A DNA stretch of 9,057 nt from Deltaproteobacteria bacterium (GCA_024280875.1 JAJRPH010000050.1:1-9057); one strand, 5' to 3'. Shown: positions 1-6,719, counted from the first letter of the stretch. Numbers and translations: made by a program. The notes: generated from the sequence alone by a model not told the origin.

Positions 1-255
1 ACGGTTTCAGAAGTCAAAGGATATGGTCGGCAGAAAGGGCATACAGAAATTTATCGTGGCGCGGAATATGCGGTTGATTTTATTCCCAAGTTAAAAATTG
101 AGATTGTTGTTGAAGATGCTCGATGTGAAGAGATCGTTGAAATTGTAAAGAAATCTGCGTATACTGGTAAAATCGGCGATGGCAAGATTTTTATAGTCCC
201 CATCGAAGGTGTTGTGAGGGTTCGAACCGGGGAAAGAGGATTTGACGCGCTATAA
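1..255 (+). CDS. glnB: P-II family nitrogen regulatory protein, 3' part (5' end outside window)
   Basis: P-II proteins are small trimeric signal transducers that sense 2-oxoglutarate, ATP/ADP and glutamine status and bind targets such as ammonium transporters, glutamine synthetase regulators and, in diazotrophs, NifA or NifL. The frame is open from base 1 to a TAA at 253-255 and encodes 84 residues, aligning with about residues 29-112 of the usual 112. So roughly 28 N-terminal residues lie before the window. Visible signatures are the T-loop (EVKGYGRQKGHTE, then YRGAEY with the modifiable Tyr51 equivalent at bases 67-69) and the B-loop TGKIGDGK (about residues 83-90). The C-terminus RTGERGFDAL is of the GlnB/GlnK kind. 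GlnB and GlnK cannot be separated from this fragment, and no amtB gene is visible. It converges on a NifA-like gene, which fits a shared nitrogen role but is not proof. The stop codon takes its last base from the adjoining repeat. Confidence 0.93.
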   Translation, partial: TVSEVKGYGRQKGHTEIYRGAEYAVDFIPKLKIEIVVEDARCEEIVEIVKKSAYTGKIGDGKIFIVPIEGVVRVRTGERGFDAL

Positions 256-397
256 CAGGCTGTTGAAAAACGTTATGAGCGCCGATAAGACAAGGCAAAA
301 TTCGACGAAAAAGCGGAATTTATGCCGATAAATGAGCACTTTGAGTCGAATTTTAACGCAGTATTGTCAAGCGCAATAGTTTATCCACAGCCTGTTA
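253..397. repeat. Palindromic MITE-like repeat between two convergent genes
   Basis: A near-complete imperfect palindrome centred at about 325. The ends are AACAGGCTGT at 254-263 and its complement ACAGCCTGTT at 387-396. An inner pair is AAAATTCGAC at 297-306 and GTCGAATTTT at 345-354. The centre is TTTATGCCGATAAA at 319-332. All three pairs share the same midpoint, so the arms extend over about 70 bp each with mismatches. If the element is 255-395, it is flanked by TA at 253-254 and at 396-397, as expected for TA-duplicating IS630/Tc1-type MITEs; this is inferred from two bases only. In RNA it would form a long hairpin in either direction and could serve as a bidirectional terminator for the convergent genes. 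No coding sequence is credible inside it. Confidence 0.7.
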
Positions 398-1924
398 ATG
401 ATACTGGCGCGGATCCACATCATGCTTATTGGCTTTGTAAGAAAACTTCCGGACGGTGGTGTTTAATGTCTGGGCCGCCTGGGAGATATTCCCCCGGGTG
501 TATTTTAAGGCATCAATAATCATTTCCCGTTCAAGCTGGCAGACCGCTTCTTCAAGGGTTATATTCGGCAGCGTGTTTGATATTTGTCCGGTCTGGAGAG
601 TGGGGGGCAGATGATAGCTGTGAATCACCTGTTCTTCACATAAAAGCACTGCCCGTTCGATGCAGTTTTCAAGTTCCCTAACATTGCCGGGCCAGTGGTA
701 GGCCATCAGCATATCAATAGACGGTGTAGAGAATCGAAGAATCTTTTTATTGTTTTCCATGGCATATTTTTCAAGGAAATAATCTGCCAGCACCAGAACA
801 TCGGTTCTTCTTTCTCGAAGCGGCGGGAGATAGATCGGAAATACATTGAGCCGGTAATACAGGTCATTTCTGAAGAACCCATCGGTTACCGCATTTTCAA
901 GGTTTCTGTTGGTCGCCGTAACTATACGGACATCCACTTTAATGGTTCTGTTCCCGCCGACCCGTTCCAGTTCTTTTTCCTGTAAAACGCGCAACAGTTT
1001 GACCTGCACTTCCGGTTCAATACCGCCAATTTCATCTAAAAACAGGGTCCCTTTGTTCGCCAGTTCAAACTTGCCGGTTTTTTGGTGAAGCGCGCCGGTA
1101 AAGGCCCCTTTCTCATGGCCAAAGAGTTCACTCTCTATAAGATTCGCCGGCAGTGCTGCGCAGTTTACCTTTACAAAAGGCTTTTTGGCCCGAAGGCTGT
1201 TGTAATGGATCGAATTGGCAACCAGTTCCTTGCCGGTTCCGCTTTCTCCCCGGATGAGGACCGTCGCGTTGCTGGCGGCCACCTGGGAGATCATTTGATA
1301 CACTTCCCGCATTTTATTGCTGTTGCCGATGATGTTTTTCATGCGGTATTTTTTTTTCAGTTCCGCTTGCAACCGGTCATTTTCGGATCGGAGTTTTTCC
1401 TTTTCAACCCGGGTTCTTTCAAGATAAATGACCTGGGTTGCAATCATTGCCGCCACAACCGAAAGCAGTTTTTCCCCGTCCTTCAGTGAGTATGTTTCAT
1501 CATGTGGCCGGTCAACACTGAGAGCGCCGATTACCTGCTTATCTTTTTTGATCGGTACGCAGATAAATGAGATATCATGGCCGGAAAATGCTTTTCGGGA
1601 TGCCGTTCGGTTGAGGAATCGGCTGTCTTTGCTTAATTCTGTAATTGTGACCGGTTCTCCGGTTTGAATGACTTGTCCGGTAATGCCTTCGCCCAGTTTA
1701 TATTTTCCTTTTTGCAGTGCGCTTTTGGAAATGCCGTGCGCGACTTCAATGCTGATTTCATCGCTGAAAGGGTCTAAAATGGTGATTGTGCCGCGGATCA
1801 TTTTTTGAGATTTAGATAATAATTCAAGCATGTTGTATAGAGACTGCTTGAGGTCAGCGGTTTTGTGTAGAATCTGGGTGATTTGATACAGCAGGGAAAT
1901 TTGATCAGTTTTGTCTGTGGCCAT
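395..1924 (-). CDS. NifA-like sigma-54-dependent activator (GAF, AAA+, Fis-type HTH)
   Basis: Bacterial enhancer-binding protein of 509 residues that would remodel sigma-54 RNA polymerase by ATP hydrolysis. An N-terminal GAF sensor covers about residues 1-168, followed by a charged helical linker (about 170-195). The AAA+ domain has Walker A GESGTGKE (226-233), the sigma-54 contact loop GAFTGA (273-278), Walker B GTLFLDE (292-298), sensor I ATNRN (337-341), an arginine-finger region RNDLYYRL (352-359) and sensor II GNVREL (413-418). The C-terminal HTH (about 478-500) ends in DPRQYH. Length, layout and the WPGNVRELENCIERA block match deltaproteobacterial NifA-type regulators, but assignment to nif is not certain. 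The cysteine cluster that makes some NifA proteins oxygen-sensitive is absent, so control through GAF and possibly P-II is more likely (inference). The start has no clear Shine-Dalgarno but gives a full GAF. The stop TAA is completed by the terminal base of the repeat. Confidence 0.9.
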   Translation of the reverse strand: MATDKTDQISLLYQITQILHKTADLKQSLYNMLELLSKSQKMIRGTITILDPFSDEISIEVAHGISKSALQKGKYKLGEGITGQVIQTGEPVTITELSKDSRFLNRTASRKAFSGHDISFICVPIKKDKQVIGALSVDRPHDETYSLKDGEKLLSVVAAMIATQVIYLERTRVEKEKLRSENDRLQAELKKKYRMKNIIGNSNKMREVYQMISQVAASNATVLIRGESGTGKELVANSIHYNSLRAKKPFVKVNCAALPANLIESELFGHEKGAFTGALHQKTGKFELANKGTLFLDEIGGIEPEVQVKLLRVLQEKELERVGGNRTIKVDVRIVTATNRNLENAVTDGFFRNDLYYRLNVFPIYLPPLRERRTDVLVLADYFLEKYAMENNKKILRFSTPSIDMLMAYHWPGNVRELENCIERAVLLCEEQVIHSYHLPPTLQTGQISNTLPNITLEEAVCQLEREMIIDALKYTRGNISQAAQTLNTTVRKFSYKANKHDVDPRQYH

Positions 1925-1971
1925 TATATTTTCGTATGATTATGAATTGATAAATAAAATTAACACATAAT

Positions 1972-2000
1972 TTACTAGATGTATGAAACAAGTATGTCAA
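1972..2000 (-). promoter_or_regulatory. Candidate sigma-70 promoter for the NifA-like gene
   Basis: On the - strand a perfect -35 TTGACA (1995-2000) is followed after 17 bp by TAGTAA (1972-1977), a weak -10. Transcription would start near 1965, about 40 nt before the ATG at 1924. The 98-bp gap from the GGDEF gene holds no terminator-like hairpin, so read-through from that gene is also possible. Confidence 0.4.
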
Positions 2001-2022
2001 GTTATTTATATGATCCGGATGG

Positions 2023-4653
2023 TTAACTGTGCCCGGAATATAAGTTTTCAATCGTGTTCTGATAAAAATTTTCCTTATCAATATACATTCGCTGATCTGC
2101 CAGTTTCATTACTTTTTCAGGAAGCGTTTCATCTGATCCGGCAACTCCGATGCTAAAGCGAATCGGGAAGAAGGTCTCTTTATGATTTTTTTCCAAAAAG
2201 ACCAGGAAAAGTTTTTTTTCTTTTCGGCGGATCCGGTCAACTGCCATTTTAGCCTGCACGCTGTCAGTAGCGGGCATCAGGAGGATAAATTCATCGCCTC
2301 CTATTCGGGATAAAGTGTCGGTCTCCCTGCAGATGGATGAGAGTAAAATGGCGACATGTTTTATCATTTCATCGCCTTTATCATGACCCAAATTGTCATT
2401 GACCCGTTTGAGTCCGTTAATATCGATCATTAAAATAGAAAAATAGTTATTGGGAAACAGCTTGGAATTCTGAATGGTTTTTTTCAGCTCCTGGTCAAAG
2501 AATGACCGGTTGGGAATGCCGGTCATTCCGTCGGTATTGGCTGTTGCTTCGAGTTTTCGCATCAGGAATTTATTGTGCGCCGCCGCTGAAATCTGGGCAA
2601 GGAAAATGGAAATAACCTTATTGGTAATCTGGTCCATCTTTGGACCTTTGATGATTATCTTTCCAATCCTGCGATCATCCCGGATCTGCATTGGCTGTAA
2701 GGTCCAGTAGGGAGCCTGTGCTTCCGTCCCTGTATCAAATCTTAGTTCATCATTAAGCGCCTGATTAATATTTTGGCGGGTCAGGTGTTGACGGTTTTTG
2801 AGAATCACGGTCTGTTCTTTTTCTGAAATTCCGATAAATGCTCCGCTTTTAAGGATTTCAGACCGTTCGCCTTCATGGATGATTCCGAATCCGAGATGCG
2901 GGAACAGAGATCGAAGCTGATTCAGCGTATCGGCAAACAAGACATGCAGTTCTTCAAAATCGTGAATGTTTGTACTGGTTTCAAAAAGGGACAGGAAAAT
3001 ATGGTTTTGCTGTTTGATGACGGCATTGTTTTCCGAAATTTTGCTGTTTTTTTGTTGTACATTTTTCAGTGCCGCATATAAATCCCGGGTACGGATTTCA
3101 ATTTTTCGTTCAAGGCCTTCAAGCAGTTTTGCGTTTTCAATAAAGGGGCCTAACACCGCGCCGATATTCTCAAATATTTTTTTTTCCGATTTTGAATATG
3201 AGCGGTCATTTAGCTTATTGCCGATCAGTATAAGGCTGAGGAGCCTGGATTGGGAGAAAACCGCTATGATAATACCGGCCTGCTGCAGCCTGTCCGCTGG
3301 ATCATTGATAATTCGCAGCTCATCTATCCACTGGTCCACCGTTGCGTGAGTGATCAATCTTGCACGGGTGGCCGTAATCTTTTTCAGGATCGGATGGCCG
3401 GCGATCAGGCGGATGGGGGTGGCTCCGGATGGGATTTCAGACGGTTTGTTGAAAAATCCTGAAAAAGGCTCCGGGTTCATTGTGTGCCACCCTTTATAAA
3501 CGCCATTGTCAGCAAAAACCATTGCGCACTTAGAGTGCATAAACAGCTTGAAAAACCATGTGCAGATTTCCTGGTGGATCGCTTCTAAATGGTGAATTTC
3601 AGATAGGTCATGTATCAAGGCGTATAGTTTTTTCTGGAGCTGGTCGGAAGATCGTTTTAAAAATAAATTTAAAAACGCATCCCATATTCTATAAACCGGA
3701 TGATACAATAGTGCGACCATGACAATGCCTGAAACAAGTTTAAATCGTAAACCACCTGCCGGTAAAAGCAGGGAAGACGCAAAAGCGATGGCCGTGATTA
3801 TTGACAAGTGCCCGACCGTAAAGATCACGGTTCTTAATTGCTGGAGAGCGATTCTTAAATTGTATTTAAACAGTCCATATGCCAGCAGAAACAGTGAGAT
3901 AAAGGTAAACGTTCCAAGCGGATAGACTTCATGGCCATACATAGCGGGTGTGTTGGTAAGGCTGAGAACCGCTGTACAGACAAATCCCATTAAAAGGAAT
4001 TTGATCGTATCTTTTTTGTGTGAGTCACCGGATTGCTGATAGGCCTGAAACAGTATGAAAATACAGTAAATAGTCGCTGCCATCCAGAGGGTGCTCATCA
4101 GGTCGTACATAATGGCTTTTTTGGCAAAAAAGCCCCAGTAATAGGTGTATACGCCTTGGAAATATAAGTTTGTCGGTGTAAACAGAGCCATCACCACACC
4201 CACTCCGTAAGCCAGGTAAACAATCCACCAGTTGTCTTTTTTCTCGCACACCAGATATGCCAGATGAAGGTTGGCCCCCAGCTGGACCAGCGCCAGCATA
4301 AAATGATCGATGCGCGAAATAAGCAGAGCGGTATTCGGATTCGTGATAATTCCCAGTAAAAAAATATCCAGATTCAGGCCCGCAAAAGACAGACAAATGA
4401 CTGAAAACAAGAGCGTTTCGGTTCGGGTCTGTTCCAGGGTCAGGACAAAAAGGGACAAAAATGCCGCGCTTAAAAGCGTCAGCAGCGGAGGGAGACCATA
4501 GGGAACGATTCGGTCAACAATATATCCGAGGGTAAAATCCCGGCACAGCCAAATGCTTGCACAAAGCAATAAGACATAGATCATCACCAGAGCGGATCGT
4601 AAAATTCCGGCAAGCAGTTGTTTGTTGAAATATGTGGTGAAAATTTTTTGCAT
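2023..4653 (-). CDS. Membrane-bound diguanylate cyclase (multi-TM sensor, two GAF-like regions, GGDEF)
   Basis: An 876-residue inner-membrane protein expected to make cyclic di-GMP from GTP. Residues 1-325 hold about ten hydrophobic segments (for example near 14-36, 52-72, 80-103, 113-135, 143-158, 181-203, 217-234, 246-262, 275-297 and 305-322). This resembles the multi-TM sensor module of deltaproteobacterial histidine kinases, including the GVYTYYWGFFAK stretch. A first GAF-like region follows (about 340-510), then a coiled-coil linker (510-550) and a second GAF-like region (about 555-695). The cyclase domain (700-870) has DGMTGIPNR (708-716), DINGLKRVNDNLGHDKGDE (744-762) and an intact GGDEF at 785-789. 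RETD at 776-779 is five residues before it, the position of a product-inhibition I-site. No EAL domain is present. The signal sensed is unknown. It lies upstream of the NifA-like gene on the same strand. The start is chosen at the first Met before the first TM segment; its Shine-Dalgarno is weak. Confidence 0.92.
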   Translation of the reverse strand: MQKIFTTYFNKQLLAGILRSALVMIYVLLLCASIWLCRDFTLGYIVDRIVPYGLPPLLTLLSAAFLSLFVLTLEQTRTETLLFSVICLSFAGLNLDIFLLGIITNPNTALLISRIDHFMLALVQLGANLHLAYLVCEKKDNWWIVYLAYGVGVVMALFTPTNLYFQGVYTYYWGFFAKKAIMYDLMSTLWMAATIYCIFILFQAYQQSGDSHKKDTIKFLLMGFVCTAVLSLTNTPAMYGHEVYPLGTFTFISLFLLAYGLFKYNLRIALQQLRTVIFTVGHLSIITAIAFASSLLLPAGGLRFKLVSGIVMVALLYHPVYRIWDAFLNLFLKRSSDQLQKKLYALIHDLSEIHHLEAIHQEICTWFFKLFMHSKCAMVFADNGVYKGWHTMNPEPFSGFFNKPSEIPSGATPIRLIAGHPILKKITATRARLITHATVDQWIDELRIINDPADRLQQAGIIIAVFSQSRLLSLILIGNKLNDRSYSKSEKKIFENIGAVLGPFIENAKLLEGLERKIEIRTRDLYAALKNVQQKNSKISENNAVIKQQNHIFLSLFETSTNIHDFEELHVLFADTLNQLRSLFPHLGFGIIHEGERSEILKSGAFIGISEKEQTVILKNRQHLTRQNINQALNDELRFDTGTEAQAPYWTLQPMQIRDDRRIGKIIIKGPKMDQITNKVISIFLAQISAAAHNKFLMRKLEATANTDGMTGIPNRSFFDQELKKTIQNSKLFPNNYFSILMIDINGLKRVNDNLGHDKGDEMIKHVAILLSSICRETDTLSRIGGDEFILLMPATDSVQAKMAVDRIRRKEKKLFLVFLEKNHKETFFPIRFSIGVAGSDETLPEKVMKLADQRMYIDKENFYQNTIENLYSGHS

Positions 4654-4690
4654 TAATTATCTTTGAATTATTATTTGTTGAATTAATCCC

Positions 4691-4719
4691 TTTGTACCAA
4701 TAAACAGTTGCAATGTAAA
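4691..4719 (-). promoter_or_regulatory. Possible sigma-70 promoter for the GGDEF gene
   Basis: Read on the - strand, TTTACA (4714-4719, five of six bases matching -35) is followed after 17 bp by TACAAA (4691-4696, four of six matching -10). It would start transcription about 30 nt before the ATG at 4653. The region is AT-rich, so chance matches are likely. Confidence 0.28.
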
Positions 4720-4786
4720 AGGATATATTGACTCCCTCTGTCGCTGTCTGGCAGATAGTTAGTTTTGATCATATCGATTATTCTAT

Positions 4787-4829
4787 TGATAACTCTTTTT
4801 TGAACAGTTATCATATTTACTCGTATAGA
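4787..4829 (+). promoter_or_regulatory. Candidate promoter with overlapping inverted repeat, upstream of the TRL lipoprotein gene
   Basis: TTGAAC (4800-4805) and TATAGA (4824-4829) are separated by 18 bp and form a plausible sigma-70 promoter. A perfect 8-bp inverted repeat straddles the -35: TGATAACT at 4787-4794 and AGTTATCA at 4806-4813, 11 bp apart. Its right arm lies in the promoter spacer, so a dimeric repressor bound there would block polymerase. The bound protein is unknown and no regulator is encoded next to it. The leader would be about 85 nt. Confidence 0.4.
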
Positions 4830-4851
4830 CAATTAAATAAAGTTTTACCCA

Positions 4852-4869
4852 GGCATTCGGGCAGACGAA
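4852..4869 (+). repeat. Left arm of an 18-nt inverted repeat enclosing the TRL lipoprotein gene
   Basis: The sequence GGCATTCGGGCAGACGAA lies between the candidate promoter and the ribosome binding site. It is complementary to 5311-5328 at 17 of 18 positions in DNA. The one mismatch (G4861 against T5319) would be a G-U pair in RNA. Similarity does not continue clearly beyond the 18 bases on either side. Confidence 0.75.
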
Positions 4870-4908
4870 TTTGGCATGAAAAATAAAGGGAAAATATTTT
4901 GTAAGGTC

Positions 4909-4914
4909 AGGAGG
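4909..4914 (+). promoter_or_regulatory. Strong ribosome binding site
   Basis: A perfect AGGAGG five bases before the ATG at 4920, by far the best Shine-Dalgarno in the window. It fixes the start of the small lipoprotein gene and suggests high translation. Confidence 0.85.
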
Positions 4915-4919
4915 AGTAA

Positions 4920-5237
4920 ATGAAAAAATTTAAGTTATTGTGTCTTTTTGGGTTGATTGCATTTTTGCCGGTATTGGTTGGTTGTGCGACTTCATTTCCT
5001 GTCGGTGGGTTTTATACAAAACTTAATCTGCCGATAAGTGCTGACGCTAGTGTAAAATCAATGAAGTCGGGAACGGTTGAATGTAAAAGTATTCTTGGCA
5101 TGGTCGCCACCGGGGATGTCAGTTATGAAGCTGCGATGAAACAAGCCGGAATTACCAAAATAAACCATGCGGATTGGGATGTTGAAAATATTTTAGGCAT
5201 CATTGGTATTTATAAATTAACCGTTTACGGTGAATAG
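4920..5237 (+). CDS. TRL-like family lipoprotein
   Basis: A 105-residue lipoprotein. The N-terminus is a lipoprotein signal peptide: basic MKKFK, a hydrophobic stretch and the lipobox LVGC with the acylated Cys at residue 22. The mature part of about 84 residues matches what I recall of the TRL-like family: a GTVECKSILGMVATGD block (51-66), AGITKI (76-81) and an ILGIIGIYKLTVYGE C-terminus (91-105). TRL-like proteins are small lipoproteins of unknown biochemical function, usually found in envelopes of Gram-negative bacteria. Residue 23 is Ala rather than Asp, so sorting to the outer membrane is expected from the usual +2 rule. The gene stands alone on its strand, with its own candidate promoter, a perfect AGGAGG, and an 18-nt inverted repeat enclosing it. 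The next gene remnant (5350-5681) is convergent. Confidence 0.88.
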   Translation: MKKFKLLCLFGLIAFLPVLVGCATSFPVGGFYTKLNLPISADASVKSMKSGTVECKSILGMVATGDVSYEAAMKQAGITKINHADWDVENILGIIGIYKLTVYGE

Positions 5238-5286
5238 TTTTTTATACTTTGTCCGGGTATTGAAATTTTGACATCAGTTTTTAATA

Positions 5287-5309
5287 TAAAGACCCTTTAG
5301 GTTTTTTTG
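5287..5309 (+). terminator. Weak candidate terminator after the TRL lipoprotein gene
   Basis: TAAAG-ACC-CTTTA (5287-5299) can form a 5-bp stem with a 3-nt loop and is followed by GG and a run of seven T. The stem has only one G-C pair, so it would be inefficient by itself. Termination here would stop before the right arm of the enclosing 18-nt repeat. Confidence 0.3.
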
Positions 5310-5310
5310 T

Positions 5311-5328
5311 TTCGTCTGTCCGAATGCC
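5311..5328 (-). repeat. Right arm of the 18-nt inverted repeat
   Basis: TTCGTCTGTCCGAATGCC on the + strand, complementary to 4852-4869. It starts 73 bases after the lipoprotein stop codon and 22 bases before the end of the hydrolase remnant, so it is in the 3' untranslated region of one gene and just beyond the stop of the other. Confidence 0.75.
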
Positions 5329-5349
5329 GATTTTTCAAATATTTCTATT

Positions 5350-5681
5350 TTAAATATTTTTATTCAGAATTGTTGTCAGCTCATCTGTATATCCGAAAAA
5401 GAAGTGGTCCGCCCCTTCGATTACTGTAAAAGCAGCGGCCGGGTTCCATGCTTTGACCAATTCCTCAACCAGATCCGCTGGCGCAAATTCATCACGGCTA
5501 CCGGTGACCACCAGTTTCAGGTTCGGGATGGGTGCTTTGGATTCAAACTTCATCATGGCCGCTGGCGCTGATACCATGATAAGGAATCCGCCGGTGTTCT
5601 GTCAATTATTTAAGCGATCACCCAGGCCCCGAAGGAATACCCCGCCAGGTCAGTTATCTGTAGGTCTTTTTTCTTAAAAAA
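5350..5681 (-). pseudogene. Alpha/beta hydrolase remnant, copy 1 (5'-truncated, stop and frameshift)
   Basis: A degraded copy of the 3' part of the intact hydrolase gene at 8405-9007. Homology starts at 5681, at the codon matching residue F91, one base after the stop codon of the neighbouring lipoprotein gene. It reads FFKKKDLQITDLAGYSFGAW, keeping the nucleophile motif GYSFG. The equivalent of Gln114 has become a stop (TAA at 5610-5612, from CAA), and a one-base deletion near 5578-5586 shifts the frame just before Met126. Downstream the frame is open again to the true end at 5350, with the catalytic Asp (GSRDEF) and His (GADHFF) present. The open part 5350-5577 could make a 75-residue peptide, but it lacks the nucleophile. 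Bases 5481-5577 match 8536-8632 at 95 of 97 positions, much better than the flanks. It is very unlikely to encode a working enzyme. Confidence 0.88.
5468..5517 (-). repeat. Hydrolase core direct repeat, copy 1
   Basis: A 50-bp core, coding for roughly KLVVTGSRDEFAP and the next residues, which is shared with 6838-6887 and 8523-8572 in the same orientation with only a few differences. It includes the catalytic Asp codon. Homology of all three copies is best here. Confidence 0.8.
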
Positions 5682-6620
5682 TTATTGAATTTCTTTTTTT
5701 TGTGATTTCCCATATTTGAGGGCTAAATTTTCTCCCATGATGGGGATCAGATCTAACAAGTCCTCAACCCTGAACTCGCCCCCTTTATCTATTTGGTAAT
5801 CGATGGTGCCTGTCTGAACATCAACCATTCGTAATGAAACGCTGAATCGATTGCCGACCTTTCCGATATTGCCGCCGATCATTTTTTCCACAGCTAAAAT
5901 TTTCCCCATCTCGCTGAGGCATGACGTTTCACCACAGGCGGTACTCCTTGAAAACTTCTGCGCTTCAAAAATTGAACTCATATCGTTTTTACTGACAAGT
6001 TTAAAATATTCGGTCTGCGCCAAGTTACCACGTAAGCGTTCAGATAAAGTTTCGAGTTCAGGATCACTTAGAATACCCGTCAGGTCAGCCACCGCAACAG
6101 CAATCGTAAACATTGGTGTGTAAGCCTGCAACTCTTTCGCAGAAGGCCTCTCAATCATTATAGAGATTGATTTTGTGGATTCGCCACTAAGTCGGCCTGC
6201 TATACTTGAAGCTTCGTCTTTCTGCAGATCCGCTTGAATATTGTCATCGAGCTTCCACATTGATCCGGTAGCAGGATCTACAATAAGAAAACCGATTAGG
6301 CCTCCAAAAAGGAGATTACCCCAATACCATCCGTCTATACTTGCCTGCATTGATTCGAATGAAGGAGAATACCCTTCTTTTGTAAACCGAAAAGAATATG
6401 ATTCTGATTTGAAAAACCCCTCATTGGCTTTTAAGGATAGTGTTATTGGAGTTATCGCTTTTTCGATCTCAACCCCCTTCCGATTTGTTATAGACACTTC
6501 AGCTTCAGAGGGGGAGCTGTTGATGCTGACGGGATACGCTGATTTGCTGACGATGCTTGCACAGCCGATTGAGAGAGAAAAAATAAATAACAACAAAAAA
6601 AGGTATAAAAATGATTTCAT
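5682..6620 (-). CDS. PEGA / CsgG-like lipoprotein of unknown function
   Basis: A 312-residue lipoprotein. The signal peptide ends in the lipobox LSIGC with the acylated Cys at residue 20. Residues about 28-95 resemble a PEGA-type beta domain (VSINSSPSEAEVSI and FTKEGY). A glycine-rich hydrophobic stretch follows, FGGLIGFLIVDPATG (105-119), then MWKL, a motif I associate with envelope lipoproteins of this type. The C-terminal half (about 170-275) resembles the N-terminal fold of TolB, CsgG and FlgO proteins: VAVADLTGILSD, FKLVSKNDMSSI, a CGETSC pair (Cys229, Cys234) and VEKMIGGNIGKVG. The role is probably in the envelope; no substrate can be named. It lies between two remnants of the same hydrolase gene, and its TAA stop (5682-5684) is one base from where hydrolase homology begins. 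This suggests arrival as an inserted module. Its Shine-Dalgarno is weak (AGG six bases before ATG). Confidence 0.85.
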   Translation of the reverse strand: MKSFLYLFLLLFIFSLSIGCASIVSKSAYPVSINSSPSEAEVSITNRKGVEIEKAITPITLSLKANEGFFKSESYSFRFTKEGYSPSFESMQASIDGWYWGNLLFGGLIGFLIVDPATGSMWKLDDNIQADLQKDEASSIAGRLSGESTKSISIMIERPSAKELQAYTPMFTIAVAVADLTGILSDPELETLSERLRGNLAQTEYFKLVSKNDMSSIFEAQKFSRSTACGETSCLSEMGKILAVEKMIGGNIGKVGNRFSVSLRMVDVQTGTIDYQIDKGGEFRVEDLLDLIPIMGENLALKYGKSQKKEIQ

Positions 6621-6719
6621 AATGGGCCTATTTGTCTATAAAATTGAATGGTTATAAATTATCCGAAGATATACTATAAACTAATACAAAAAGAAATACA
6701 AAAGAAAAGAATGTTTGTA

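Noticed and set aside
322..519. 65-residue open frame on the + strand
   Set aside because: It runs through the palindromic repeat and into the 3' end of the NifA-like gene on the other strand; no homology or ribosome binding site is visible.
2013..2020. ATCCGGAT palindrome just after the GGDEF stop codon
   Set aside because: Eight bases with no loop and no T-run cannot be a terminator, and short palindromes of this size occur by chance.
4025..4396. 123-residue open frame on the - strand
   Set aside because: It is a shifted frame inside the membrane part of the GGDEF gene, whose own frame has clear transmembrane segments and domains.
4872..4888. Possible sigma-54 promoter beginning TGGCAT
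   Set aside because: The -12 GC element is missing at the required spacing; AT-rich sequence follows instead.
4852..5328. The 18-nt inverted repeat read as an ordinary terminator hairpin
   Set aside because: The arms are about 440 bases apart and enclose a whole gene, so they cannot form a local terminator.
5453..5677. 74-residue open frame on the + strand
   Set aside because: It is antisense to the hydrolase copy 1 remnant; the - strand frame carries the recognisable hydrolase motifs.
6241..6657. 138-residue open frame on the + strand
   Set aside because: It lies antisense to the PEGA/CsgG-like lipoprotein, which has a signal peptide, lipobox and family motifs.
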